Source: Planctomycetota bacterium (GTDB lineage: Bacteria > Planctomycetota > Planctomycetia > Pirellulales > Lacipirellulaceae). From it: a stretch of 64,000 nt of DNA. The translations under genes were made by a program, and so were the position numbers. The notes below the pieces were generated by a model. The model saw only the letters and a program-made list of their open reading frames with translations, made no database searches and had not been told where the DNA came from. This document shows, in pieces, positions 1 through 8,009 of this stretch. The stretch covers positions 229,915-293,914 of the forward strand of contig JAKOXH010000043.1 in the NCBI GenBank assembly GCA_029781135.1. The letters run 5' to 3'. Each line of letters starts with the position of its first letter. The first letter of the stretch is position 1.

Positions 1-23
1 CTGCAAGTATTAAGGGCTGTCTA

Positions 24-1859
24 GTGAAAAAGGCCAATCGAACTCGGGCAATGAGTTTTCGGTCGCTCGCCCTAATTATAGTCATTTTTTGCTCATGTGC
101 AATTGGTCCTCCCGATGCCTTGGCGGCCAAGCGACCGACAAATGTTGTTGTTATTCTCAGTGACGACCAAGGCTGGGGCGACTTCAGTTTCAACGGCAAT
201 ACGAACCTGCGCACGCCGTATGTGGATTCGCTGGCCCGGGACGGCGCGCAGTTCTCGCGGTTCTATGTGTGCCCCGTATGCTCGCCGACGCGGGCGGAGT
301 TTCTCACCGGGCGGTACCATCCGCGGAGCGGCGTGCATGATGTTTCGACCGGCGGCGAGCGGATGAACGCCGATGAAACGACGATCGCCGAAACGTTTCA
401 AGCGGCCGGTTATGCCACGGCACTCTTCGGCAAATGGCACAACGGGCAGCAGTGGCCCTATCATCCAAACGCGCGCGGATTCGCTGAGTTTTACGGTTTT
501 TGTTCCGGACATTGGGGCGACTATTTCAGCCCGCCGCTCGATCACAACGGCGAAATCGTGCGGGGCAATCGCTATCTGGAAGATGACCTTGCGGAGCATG
601 CGGCAACTTTCATTGAGCGGCATCGCGACCGGCCCTTCTTCGTGTATCTGGCGTTTAATTCGCCCCATTCGCCGATGCAGGTGCCGGATCGATGGTGGAA
701 TGAATTCAAGGAAAAACAACTGACACTTCACGGCACGAATGCCGCGCGCGAGGACGTGGCTCATACGCGGGCAGCGCTGGCGATGTGCGAGAACGTGGAC
801 TGGAATGTCGGCCGCGTGCTCGACAAACTGGATGAATTGAAGTTGGCCGAAAATACGATCGTGCTATACTTCTGCGATAACGGGCCCAACGGCCATCGTT
901 GGAATGGCGGACTCAAGGGCATCAAAGGTTCGACGGATGAAGGGGGCGTGCGGTCGCCGCTGGTAATCCGCTGGCCCGGCAAGATTGCCGCGGGCACGCG
1001 CGTTCCTCAAATCGCGGGAGCGATCGACTTGCTGCCGACACTCGCGTCACTGACGGGCGTGCCGTTGATTAGCAAGAAACCGCTGGATGGCAAGAATTTG
1101 GCGCCGCTGTTGGTGAATGGCGGTGGTGACGCTGGGGAAAAAAGAGAATCAACAGCGGCAGCAGTCGACGAGCTTCGCGACCGCATGATCTTTTCGCACT
1201 GGGGAGGAGCAGTCAGTGTGTGCACGCAGCAGTATCGCCTCGACCGTGATGGAAAGCTGTTCGATTTAATTACCGATCCCGGTCAAATCAAGGACATTTC
1301 GGAGCGGCAGCCGGCGGAGCAGGCGCGGTTGTCGGCGGCGGTTGCGGCGTGGAAGAAAGATGTACTGGGTGATCTTACAAATGGTCACCGGCCGTTCACG
1401 ATTGGCCATTCTGGGTGTGTGGTAACGCAATTGGCCGCTGCCGATGCCGTGCCACATGGCGGAATCAAGCGGTCGAGCGTTCACCCGAACTCATCGTATC
1501 TCACGCACTGGACGAGCACCGACGATGCAATCACTTGGAACGCCGAAGTTTTGACAGCGGGTGATTACTCTGTTGAAGTCTATTACGCATGCTCGCCAGC
1601 GGATGTCGGTTCCTCGATCGAACTGCGCATCAACGGCAATCAAGTTGTCGGGCAGCTGACTGAACCGAACGACGTACCACTGCGCGGCGACGAGCATGAC
1701 CGCGTGCCGCGGGACGAATCGTACGTGAAGGACTTCCGACCAATGAAGCTGGGCGTCATTCACTTCGAAAAAGGGCGCGGCGATCTCACGCTGCGGGCGA
1801 CGAAGATCCCGGGGTCGCAGGTGATGGACCTTCGGCTGTTGGTGCTGCGGCGGAAGTAG
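24..1859 (+). CDS. Secreted sulfatase (arylsulfatase family)
   Basis: Predicted to hydrolyse sulfate esters, probably of sulfated polysaccharides, outside the cytoplasm. The 611-residue protein starts with a signal peptide (hydrophobic stretch about 16-30, likely cleavage after ALAA at 35). The metal-binding DD pair is at 47-48 and the sulfatase signature CSPTR at 86-90, where Cys86 would be converted to formylglycine. A GKWH motif lies near 136-139 and a DNG motif near 290. After the catalytic domain, residues from about 465 form a beta-rich, carbohydrate-binding-like tail. The start is a GTG with an AAGGG ribosome site 7 bases upstream; an ATG nine codons in is an alternative. The substrate cannot be told from sequence, and no maturase lies in the window. 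Confidence 0.93.
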   Translation: MKKANRTRAMSFRSLALIIVIFCSCAIGPPDALAAKRPTNVVVILSDDQGWGDFSFNGNTNLRTPYVDSLARDGAQFSRFYVCPVCSPTRAEFLTGRYHPRSGVHDVSTGGERMNADETTIAETFQAAGYATALFGKWHNGQQWPYHPNARGFAEFYGFCSGHWGDYFSPPLDHNGEIVRGNRYLEDDLAEHAATFIERHRDRPFFVYLAFNSPHSPMQVPDRWWNEFKEKQLTLHGTNAAREDVAHTRAALAMCENVDWNVGRVLDKLDELKLAENTIVLYFCDNGPNGHRWNGGLKGIKGSTDEGGVRSPLVIRWPGKIAAGTRVPQIAGAIDLLPTLASLTGVPLISKKPLDGKNLAPLLVNGGGDAGEKRESTAAAVDELRDRMIFSHWGGAVSVCTQQYRLDRDGKLFDLITDPGQIKDISERQPAEQARLSAAVAAWKKDVLGDLTNGHRPFTIGHSGCVVTQLAAADAVPHGGIKRSSVHPNSSYLTHWTSTDDAITWNAEVLTAGDYSVEVYYACSPADVGSSIELRINGNQVVGQLTEPNDVPLRGDEHDRVPRDESYVKDFRPMKLGVIHFEKGRGDLTLRATKIPGSQVMDLRLLVLRRK

Positions 1860-1900
1860 AAAATCCGGCGAAAACTCTGCTGCTATACATCTGGGAAGGG

Positions 1901-1906
1901 TATAAT
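1901..1906 (+). promoter_or_regulatory. -10 box upstream of hicA
   Basis: A perfect TATAAT lies 10 bases before the hicA ATG, which would place transcription start only a few bases before the start codon, so the mRNA may be almost leaderless. No convincing -35 hexamer is visible (around 1878-1883 the match is poor). Inference from sequence only. Confidence 0.45.
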
Positions 1907-1916
1907 ACACAGTCGG

Positions 1917-2102
1917 ATGAAAGTTCGCGACCTAATCAAGCGGATCGAGGCGGATGGTTGGAAACACGTGCGAACACGTGGAAGCCATCGTCAATTCAAT
2001 CATTCGATGAAGCGCGGCGTCGTGACCGTACCGGGCAAGCCGAACGATGATTTGGCTCCGGGCACACTCAACAACATCCTGAAGCAGGCTGGCTTAAAAT
2101 GA
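1917..2102 (+). CDS. hicA: HicA-type mRNA interferase toxin
   Basis: Small basic protein (61 aa) of the HicA family, a double-stranded-RNA-binding-like fold that cleaves mRNA when free of its antitoxin. The N-terminal KVRDLIKRIEADGW segment and the RGSHRQF motif with the catalytic His24 are clear, followed by the VTVPGKPNDDLAPGTL segment typical of the family. It overlaps the downstream hicB by 4 bases (ATGA), so the two are translationally coupled. Toxin-first order is the normal HicAB order. Confidence 0.93.
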   Translation: MKVRDLIKRIEADGWKHVRTRGSHRQFNHSMKRGVVTVPGKPNDDLAPGTLNNILKQAGLK

Positions 2103-2317
2103 AGTACTTGATCATTCTGGAACCAACCGCAACCGGTTACTCTGCCTATTCACCCGATTTACCCGGCTGCGCGTCGACGGGTTCCACTCGCGAAGAGTGC
2201 GAGAGGAATATGCACGAGGCAATCGAGTTCCATCTCGAGGGTTTGCGACTCGAGGGGGAACCGATTCCGGAACCAGCGACGATGGCGGCATTTGTAGAGG
2301 TGGGTTCAGTCGGGTAA
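2099..2317 (+). CDS. hicB: HicB-type antitoxin, short form
   Basis: The 72-residue product has the HicB fold: beta strands with an SAYSPDLPGCASTGSTREE segment, then a helix (MHEAIEFHLEGL) that binds and blocks HicA. It is shorter than HicB proteins that carry a C-terminal HTH or ribbon-helix-helix domain; after PEPATM only about 10 residues remain. Autoregulation by this protein alone is therefore doubtful. It overlaps hicA by 4 bases. Confidence 0.9.
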   Translation: MKYLIILEPTATGYSAYSPDLPGCASTGSTREECERNMHEAIEFHLEGLRLEGEPIPEPATMAAFVEVGSVG

Positions 2318-2371
2318 GATTCGCGATCGCCGCGCGGGAAAACGCGCTATCCCATAAAAGGGGAAATTGAC

Positions 2372-2617
2372 ATGGACTTGAACGGCTTGCGTGAAGCGCT
2401 TCGAGCGCAGCCTTTTGAACCGTTTGCCATTCGCTTGGCGGACGGTCGCTCGCTGCCGGTGCGGCATCCGGAATTTGTCGCCGTGGGCCAGCGCCGTGCC
2501 GTGGTCATCGGCGAGAACGACTCCTGGTCGTGGATCGAGCCGTTGCTGATTGTCTCGCTGGATTCGCTGCCGGCACCAAGGAAAGGGCAAAACGGCAAGG
2601 GGCGGAAGTCGAAGTAA
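2372..2617 (+). CDS. Small conserved planctomycete protein of unknown function
   Basis: An 81-residue soluble protein. The pattern LREALRAQPFEPFAIRLADGRSLPVRHPEFVAVG is one I recognise as recurring in planctomycete genomes, but no function is known to me. It predicts a small beta-rich domain with a basic, Lys/Gly-rich tail. A GGGGAAA stretch 8-14 bases before the ATG can serve as ribosome site. It stands alone between HicB and a convergent minus-strand gene. Confidence 0.65.
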   Translation: MDLNGLREALRAQPFEPFAIRLADGRSLPVRHPEFVAVGQRRAVVIGENDSWSWIEPLLIVSLDSLPAPRKGQNGKGRKSK

Positions 2618-2689
2618 GTATGCCGTGACATCGGGCACACGAGCAGTTTCAACAATGGCTAGCAATCGAGTTGTCGTGCAGCCAACCGC

Positions 2690-3625
2690 TCATCTATTGA
2701 TCTCGCCACCATTCCTTGAAACAGGTTTGGTGGTTGTGTCGATTCGATTCGGAATGACGATGGCAACTAGCGCGATGTGCTCGATTTCTTGTGGAGTTTC
2801 CAGACTTGTTTCATTGTTTTGCTTTCGGGCTTCCACCAGGCCTGAAATAACGAACGGCTTGCCGACAGGGCCCTGGAGACTGGTATTGAATTGGTGAACC
2901 TCCATCGCCGGGATGTTCGCTCCGTTCACAACGATGGAATGAGCCTCATCCAACTCGCGGACGCTACCGCGGATGTCGATTCGTACTCGATTGTTTTCGC
3001 GAGAAAAAGCTGTCAGGTCGATTTCGATGCCGGTCCGATGATCGTTGTTCGGAGTTGTCTGCGCAGCGAATGCAGGAGCCGGCATCTCCAAACCGGTGAA
3101 GAGATTCGCAGGATGACCATCGGCAACGATCAAGGTAGGGCTGGCGATTTCCTTAGCGATATTGTTTTTCTTGAGCCATTCAACAAAACCGTTTGAGGTA
3201 GGCGTAACGGCTGTCGACGACGGAGAACCAGATTGCACCCCGGTAGCGATAATCGCACGGCGCAAACCTTCCACACCGTCAATTTGGAAAGATCCCACCT
3301 CGCCGGCAACAGTGAAGTCGGTTGCCAGTTTCTTCAATTTCGTGAGCGAGACTTCGAGAAACTGGACGTGCACGGAGAATTGCTCTATGGTGCCGAGCTC
3401 CGATTGCAATTGGCGAATTTCCTTTTGAAGCTGCTCGCACTCACGCTGCTTCTGTTGGAGAACGGCGAGCTTGGCAGCATTTGCGTCCGGGTCGACGACG
3501 GCGCCGGTTGCAGGCTGCACCGGATAGGCTTGAGTCGGATGAGGTGGTTGTGGCGGCGGTACTTCGGCTAAGATGTTCGATGCGTGAATTACGAGCAAGC
3601 CGGCGAACGCGAGTCGGATGAGCAT
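2690..3625 (-). CDS. Orphan secretin-domain-like protein with N-terminal coiled coil
   Basis: The 311-residue product has a signal peptide (cleavage near residue 20, ILAE), a short Pro-rich stretch and a coiled coil (about 50-83, many Gln, Glu, Lys). From about 85 it resembles the secretin region of the RcpA/CpaC protein encoded at 45238-47214: both have a VSxTKLxxLATDFT motif, a GFxxWLxxNNxAK motif followed by an SPT or EPN segment, an IPAxxV segment and a V(S/A)GLV segment near the end. It lacks the N-terminal pilus and BON-like domains and lies far from the Tad locus. AAGGA sits about 10 bases before the ATG. Role unknown; it could be a secretin decoy, a partner, or a decayed secretin. Confidence 0.75.
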   Translation of the reverse strand: MLIRLAFAGLLVIHASNILAEVPPPQPPHPTQAYPVQPATGAVVDPDANAAKLAVLQQKQRECEQLQKEIRQLQSELGTIEQFSVHVQFLEVSLTKLKKLATDFTVAGEVGSFQIDGVEGLRRAIIATGVQSGSPSSTAVTPTSNGFVEWLKKNNIAKEIASPTLIVADGHPANLFTGLEMPAPAFAAQTTPNNDHRTGIEIDLTAFSRENNRVRIDIRGSVRELDEAHSIVVNGANIPAMEVHQFNTSLQGPVGKPFVISGLVEARKQNNETSLETPQEIEHIALVAIVIPNRIDTTTKPVSRNGGEINR

Positions 3626-3674
3626 CGTACGAGTTCCTTGTTGGATTAGTAGCGCGTACCGAACCCTCCCCTGG

Positions 3675-3695
3675 CCCCTCCCTACAAGGGAGGGG
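3675..3695. repeat. G/C-rich hairpin of a recurring intergenic family
   Basis: Nine-base arms (CCCCTCCCT and its complement) with a 3-base loop lie between the oxidoreductase stop and the orphan secretin-like gene, both on the minus strand. The leading CCCTCCCCTGG text resembles the element at 6738-6773 and a degenerate one near 47380. It may act as a terminator for the oxidoreductase operon, but there is no T-tract. Confidence 0.6.
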
Positions 3696-3705
3696 AAGAA
3701 GGTTC

Positions 3706-4806
3706 TTAGCCGGCGCGGCGGCGTTCGGTGGGCGTAGTAGCGGGTTGCGTGGTACCGGCGATGATCGGCATGGCCAGCGCGCCGTGGCGGCCGGTGGGGG
3801 TGCCGTCCCAGGCGTGGTCGGCGATGCGGTCGAGAATTTGCTCGGCCACGGCGATGGCATCGCGGCCGGCGGCGCCGTCGACGCGCGGGGCCGTGCCAGT
3901 ACGAACGGCGCGAACGAAATCGCGCTGCTCTTCCTGAATCGCATTGATCGGCCTGGCATCGCGCGGCGTGCGGACGAGTAACTTGTCGAAGACGTGCTCT
4001 TTCCAGTAGGCACGCTCGTCGGCGGTTAGCTTATCGACGCGGAACTCGCGGCGGAGGACTTCATCGCTCGGCCGCACCACCGATGCTTCGTGCGTTGCGA
4101 AGTTGATCGACGCGCTGCATTCGGGCGTGAAGATCGACATCGCCCGGCGCTGCTGGAAACTGACGCGAGAGGCAAAAAGTTGAGCGACGCAGCCGCTCTC
4201 GAATGTCAGCCGCGTGGTCGCCATATCCTCGTGATTGCCAAGCACCGAGAAACCAAGGGCCTGCACGTCGACGACGGGCGACTTCACGAGTGAGAGCACA
4301 ACATCGATATCATGGATCATCATGTCCATGACGACGCCGACATCCGTCGAGCGGAACGTGTAGCCGCTCGTGCGGCTGCCTTCGATGTATTTTGGATCAC
4401 GCACATCGGCCGCGATTGCGTTCAACGCCGGGTTGAACCGTTCGACGTGGCCGACCTGCAACGTGAGGCCTTTCTGCCGGGCAAGGTTGACCAATTCGGT
4501 CGCTTGGGCCGAGGTCATTGTGAGCGGTTTCTCGACGAGCAGCGGCAGGCCAGCACGGAGAAGTTCCATGCCGACGGCGTGATGGTAAGTCGTGGGAGTG
4601 GCGATGATGGCGGCTTCGATCTCGCCGATGAGTTCGCGGTAGTCGGCCACGCCGCGGGTGTTGGCCTCTTGAGCCACATTGTTGCGAGCCGTTTCCACGG
4701 GATCGGCCACGGCAACCAGTTCGATTTCCTCCAATGCGGCCGCCAATTTGGCGTGAATGCGGCCCAAGTGCCCGGCCCCGATAACGGCCACGCGAAGCGG
4801 GTTCAT
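3706..4806 (-). CDS. Gfo/Idh/MocA-family NAD(P)-dependent oxidoreductase
   Basis: The 366-residue protein has an N-terminal Rossmann domain with the dinucleotide motif GAGHLG at 10-15, followed by IIATPTTYH and the catalytic-region EKP motif (VEKPLTMTS), then the alpha/beta C-terminal domain. The start overlaps the lpxA stop by 4 bases, so it is co-translated with lpxA. Downstream of lpxA some bacteria carry gnnA, a member of this family that oxidises the 3-hydroxyl of UDP-GlcNAc for 3-amino lipid A. That role is possible but unproven, since no GnnB aminotransferase is adjacent. The last about 25 residues are low-complexity. Confidence 0.9.
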   Translation of the reverse strand: MNPLRVAVIGAGHLGRIHAKLAAALEEIELVAVADPVETARNNVAQEANTRGVADYRELIGEIEAAIIATPTTYHHAVGMELLRAGLPLLVEKPLTMTSAQATELVNLARQKGLTLQVGHVERFNPALNAIAADVRDPKYIEGSRTSGYTFRSTDVGVVMDMMIHDIDVVLSLVKSPVVDVQALGFSVLGNHEDMATTRLTFESGCVAQLFASRVSFQQRRAMSIFTPECSASINFATHEASVVRPSDEVLRREFRVDKLTADERAYWKEHVFDKLLVRTPRDARPINAIQEEQRDFVRAVRTGTAPRVDGAAGRDAIAVAEQILDRIADHAWDGTPTGRHGALAMPIIAGTTQPATTPTERRRAG

Positions 4807-5609
4807 GCTGCTCTCCTAACTTCCCTGCTACGACCATGACGGCCAACTTGTTGGCCTTCGACAAATGCGAGTAATTCGTTGACTTGCGGCACGAGTTGCC
4901 CGTTACCGCGGAGGACTTCGCGCGCCGGGTCGAGGCCGACCTTGGCGCGGTAGATCAGGCGGTGTGCCTCGGCGAGGCAATCGATCACGTGCGGCGAGAA
5001 TTCGTGACGCTTGAGCGCGACAATATTGATGCAACGAGGCCGGGCGGGTGCGCCTTCGCAAAGCATGAACGGCGGCACGTCGTGCAGCACGCGGCTGAGG
5101 CCACCGATGAAACTGTAGCTGCCGATAGTGGTGAAATGGTGAACCGCAACGGCACCACTCAACGAAGCGTAATCATCGATATGCACATGCCCGCCAAGCA
5201 GAGCGCCGTTGGCCATGATGATGTGGTCCCCGAGCTTGCAATCATGGGCGATATGGCAGCAGGCCATGAGGAAATTGCCATCACCAATTCTGGTGATGCC
5301 GTCTTCTTTTTCGCTGCCGCGGTTGATCGTCACGCCTTCGCGGATGACATTGCGATCGCCGATGACAACTTGCGTATCGCTGCCGGAATAGCTGATATCT
5401 TGCGGTTCGCCGCCGATCACGACGGTTGGGTAAATCACATTGTCATGGCCGATCGTGACGTGCCCCATGACCGTAACTGAGTTGAGCAATCGAGTACCGC
5501 TCTTGATGCGTACGTTCGGTCCGACAACGCAGAATGGCCCGATTTCGACGTCAACATCGATCTCGGCACTAGGGTCAATCGATGCGGTCGGCGCAAATTG
5601 AATTGCCAT
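4803..5609 (-). CDS. lpxA: UDP-N-acetylglucosamine acyltransferase LpxA
   Basis: Transfers a 3-hydroxyacyl chain from acyl-ACP to UDP-GlcNAc, the first step of lipid A synthesis, in the cytoplasm. The 268 residues show left-handed beta-helix hexapeptide repeats through about residue 185 and the family motif HIAHDCKLG at 119-127, with His122 matching the catalytic His125 of E. coli LpxA. The C-terminal helical domain follows. It sits between lpxC (gap of 93 bases) and the oxidoreductase gene (4-base overlap), all read leftward, so an lpxC-lpxA-oxidoreductase operon is likely. The last 15 residues are Arg-rich. Confidence 0.96.
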   Translation of the reverse strand: MAIQFAPTASIDPSAEIDVDVEIGPFCVVGPNVRIKSGTRLLNSVTVMGHVTIGHDNVIYPTVVIGGEPQDISYSGSDTQVVIGDRNVIREGVTINRGSEKEDGITRIGDGNFLMACCHIAHDCKLGDHIIMANGALLGGHVHIDDYASLSGAVAVHHFTTIGSYSFIGGLSRVLHDVPPFMLCEGAPARPRCINIVALKRHEFSPHVIDCLAEAHRLIYRAKVGLDPAREVLRGNGQLVPQVNELLAFVEGQQVGRHGRSREVRRAA

Positions 5610-5702
5610 GAAAGGAGTCTCCAGTTATCAACCGCCGTGGCCGTATGCGAAAGTCTATTCTTGAGCCGGTGGCGGACCTGGTTTAGTAATTTCTCAACGT
5701 GT

Positions 5703-6596
5703 CTACGCGGCACGTCGATGCGGCAAGGGCTGCGGCAACTGGCCCGTATGTTCAGCCTGTTCGATCAGACGCTTGGCGAGTTCGGCGTGCAGGGCGTGGC
5801 CGCTACGGTGGGCCACGATATGGCCGACGACTTCGCAACCGGTGAGGGCGAGGTCGCCGATCACATCGAGCACTTTGTGCCGCGCGCACTCCTCGGGGAA
5901 CCGCAGCGCGTTGCCAATCGGGCCGCTGGGGCCAAAAATCAACAAGTCTTTGGCGGAAACTCGTTTGCCGATACCCTGGGCCAAGATGCTGTGCGCCACA
6001 TCTTCGGGAATGAACGTGCGGCAGGGGGCGATTTCGTGGCGGAAGAGCTCGGGAGTTAAATCGTTGGCATAGACTTGCCGCCCGATGGGTGATTGTGCGC
6101 CGAAATCGAGCTCGTAGCAAATTGAAAGGCCCGCGCTGCGGGCCGGCTGGGCCACGATCCAAGCCTCATCGTCGCCAACGCGCAGGGGATCGCCGACGAC
6201 AATCTGTTGGACGGTGCTGCGTAGTTCGACGGCGCCGGCCGAGTCGAGAGCTTCGACAAACGCTTGAGAGGAGCCGTCGAGCCCGGGCATTTCGGGGGCG
6301 TCGACCCAAACTTCGCAATTATCGATGCGCAAACCGGCGAGAGCGGCGAGCACATGCTCGACCATTTCGACGCGGACGCCGTTGAGCTCCAGCGTCGTAC
6401 GGCGCGGCATATTGATGCGAAGGGCCGCCGCGGCCGGAACGCGGGCGCTATTGCTGATATCGTGCCGGATGAACGTGATGCCGGCGAATTCCGAGGCGGG
6501 CCAGAATTCCACCCGCACGTCGCGACCACTGAAGTAGCCAAAACCCGTGACCGCAACCGGGCGAGCAAGCGTTCGTTGGCGACGCGCGACAGACAT
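5703..6596 (-). CDS. lpxC: UDP-3-O-acyl-N-acetylglucosamine deacetylase LpxC
   Basis: Zn-dependent deacetylase that commits UDP-3-O-acyl-GlcNAc to lipid A. Starting at the ATG at 6596 (297 aa; a TTG five codons upstream is possible), zinc ligands His81 (VEHVLAAL), His240 and Asp244 (ARHKVLDVIGD) and the catalytic Glu80 and His267 (GHALHAEL) are in place. DGSSQAF near 107-113 matches the family's DGSA segment. A GGAG lies about 10 bases before the chosen ATG. Unlike many planctomycete fusions it carries no FabZ domain. Confidence 0.96.
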   Translation of the reverse strand: MSVARRQRTLARPVAVTGFGYFSGRDVRVEFWPASEFAGITFIRHDISNSARVPAAAALRINMPRRTTLELNGVRVEMVEHVLAALAGLRIDNCEVWVDAPEMPGLDGSSQAFVEALDSAGAVELRSTVQQIVVGDPLRVGDDEAWIVAQPARSAGLSICYELDFGAQSPIGRQVYANDLTPELFRHEIAPCRTFIPEDVAHSILAQGIGKRVSAKDLLIFGPSGPIGNALRFPEECARHKVLDVIGDLALTGCEVVGHIVAHRSGHALHAELAKRLIEQAEHTGQLPQPLPHRRAA

Positions 6597-6640
6597 CGTG
6601 TTGTACTCCAAGCGAGGTGGCGTCCGAGGCGGACTGAGGC

Positions 6641-6676
6641 GGCCGGTACGTCCGACTTACGTCTGACGTACCGGCC
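6641..6676. repeat. Perfect 12-bp inverted repeat
   Basis: Arms GGCCGGTACGTC (6641-6652) and its exact complement (6665-6676) flank a 12-base loop. It lies between lpxC and the ompH-like gene, so it is transcribed between the two if they share a message. No T-tract follows on either strand, so a simple intrinsic terminator is unlikely. Confidence 0.75.
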
Positions 6677-6737
6677 GGGCGTTTGCAGGTCGGAGTGATG
6701 TTGGACCGAAGGAACTTGAGTGAGTTTTTCCTACGGC

Positions 6738-6773
6738 GCCCTCACCCCAGCCCTCTCCCGAAGGGAGAGGGAG
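6738..6773. repeat. Intergenic hairpin element, CCCTCACCCC family
   Basis: The text CGCCCTCACCCCAG is followed by a hairpin with 9-bp arms (CCCTCTCCC, 6751-6759, and 6763-6771). I know this kind of element as a widespread intergenic repeat in several phyla. It abuts the stop of the ompH-like gene and could end its transcript. Confidence 0.7.
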
Positions 6774-6785
6774 TTTTCCAAAGCA

Positions 6786-7493
6786 CTAGCGGCGTGGCAA
6801 CTGCGTGCCGGGCGTGGCGGTGCGCGGCGTTTGCGGCGCGCCAGGCGTGGCTGCCGGTTGAACGGCGGGCGGTGCGGCACCAGCGTCGCGATTCAACAAG
6901 GCGATTACATCCGGAGTAATGTCGATCTTATCTTGGACCACAACCGGCTTGTTGATTTCGCGGAGCACGTCGTCGCGGCGATTCGGGTCGACCGGCTCAC
7001 CGTTGAACCGCAATACGAGGCCGATGTTCTGACGCTGGGCGTAGTACTTTACGGCGTCGACGACTTCCAAATAGGTCTGATAGTAAACCTTGGATTCTCG
7101 TTCGAGGAAGTCCTTGCGGAGTTTGCCCATCTTCAGATTGAATTCCGCCATCTTGCGGGCGATTTCTTCATCGAGCTGCTTGTATTCCGCCGACCCCACG
7201 TTGAATTGATTGCGCTGTTGTTCTTGCTGAGCGATCTTTTCGCGGTCGGCCTTCAGGTCGGCCTCGATGCCCTCCATTTCCTTCTTCATCGATTCCATGG
7301 TCGCGGTGAAGCGGGCATGCTTCTTGAAGATATAGCTGATGTCAACAACGGCGATGCTGTACTTCGACGCGTTGGCGCCAGCCGGGTTCGGTCCTTGGGC
7401 ATGTGCGGAGCTCCAAGTGGAAAGTGCGACCGCGAGGGCCAGCAGCACTACGAGATTGCGGGAGCGGGCTAGAAAAAGTTGGACAAGCTTCAC
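6786..7493 (-). CDS. OmpH/Skp-family periplasmic chaperone
   Basis: Skp-type chaperones hold unfolded outer-membrane proteins in the periplasm. The GTG at 7493 is chosen because AAGGAG lies 7 bases upstream and the next residues form a signal peptide (VVLLALAVALSTWSSAHA, cleavage near 34); longer readings to 7664 add an unlikely 57-residue leader. The mature protein opens with YSIAVVDISYIFKKH, typical of OmpH, then a long charged coiled coil (about 60-150) and NIGLVLRFNGE. The C-terminal about 40 residues are Ala/Pro-rich. It lies upstream of lpxC, as in outer-membrane biogenesis clusters. Confidence 0.9.
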   Translation of the reverse strand: MKLVQLFLARSRNLVVLLALAVALSTWSSAHAQGPNPAGANASKYSIAVVDISYIFKKHARFTATMESMKKEMEGIEADLKADREKIAQQEQQRNQFNVGSAEYKQLDEEIARKMAEFNLKMGKLRKDFLERESKVYYQTYLEVVDAVKYYAQRQNIGLVLRFNGEPVDPNRRDDVLREINKPVVVQDKIDITPDVIALLNRDAGAAPPAVQPAATPGAPQTPRTATPGTQLPRR

Positions 7494-7679
7494 GTCAGCA
7501 CTCCTTGCTGTAAGGGGGGTCGTCCGTGACCATTCGTGATGTTCAGGTTGCGGGTCGGCGTCACCAAACGCCTTCGTCCACGTGCTACCGATTGTCGCGG
7601 GAAGCCAACCTGGTGGAAATTCGGGGCGTATTTTGGCGAGAACGCCGCGGCGCGTAAAGAGCATTATTTAGGGGAATTT

Positions 7680-7921
7680 GTCCGTCGTCCGTGATCTGTG
7701 GTCCGTCGTCCGTGGCAACCCAGGGAATAACTTGATGCCCGAAACGAGCGCGCCCGTGACAGCAATCGTTACGGGGATGGGAACTATTTTGGGGCTACGT
7801 AGCCAATGGGCTGTGGGAAGCCTCTCCGAGGCCGATGACGTGCTGCAATCGACAGCGTTATCGGCGTCGGGAGACGCCTCCCACAGATTCTTCAAGTAAT
7901 AACGGACGACGGACCACGGAC
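7680..7921. repeat. Composite inverted repeat bounded by 7-bp tandem units
   Basis: The gap between the ompH-like gene and the receiver gene holds nested repeats. At 7680-7714 there are five 7-bp units (GTCCGTC, GTCCGTG, ATCTGTG, GTCCGTC, GTCCGTG). At 7901-7921 three units of the same family run in the opposite sense (AACGGAC, GACGGAC, CACGGAC). Inside them, 7811-7886 is an imperfect inverted repeat with ends CTGTGGGA and TCCCACAG, related to the element at 24454-24543. No coding potential is seen. Confidence 0.75.
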
Positions 7922-8009
7922 GTGACAACCGGTTTTGACAAAAAAGACCGGCCGCGATATTCTTCGTCCCCCTGCAAAATGGCCATTTGAGTTGCATGGA
8001 GAATGTCGC

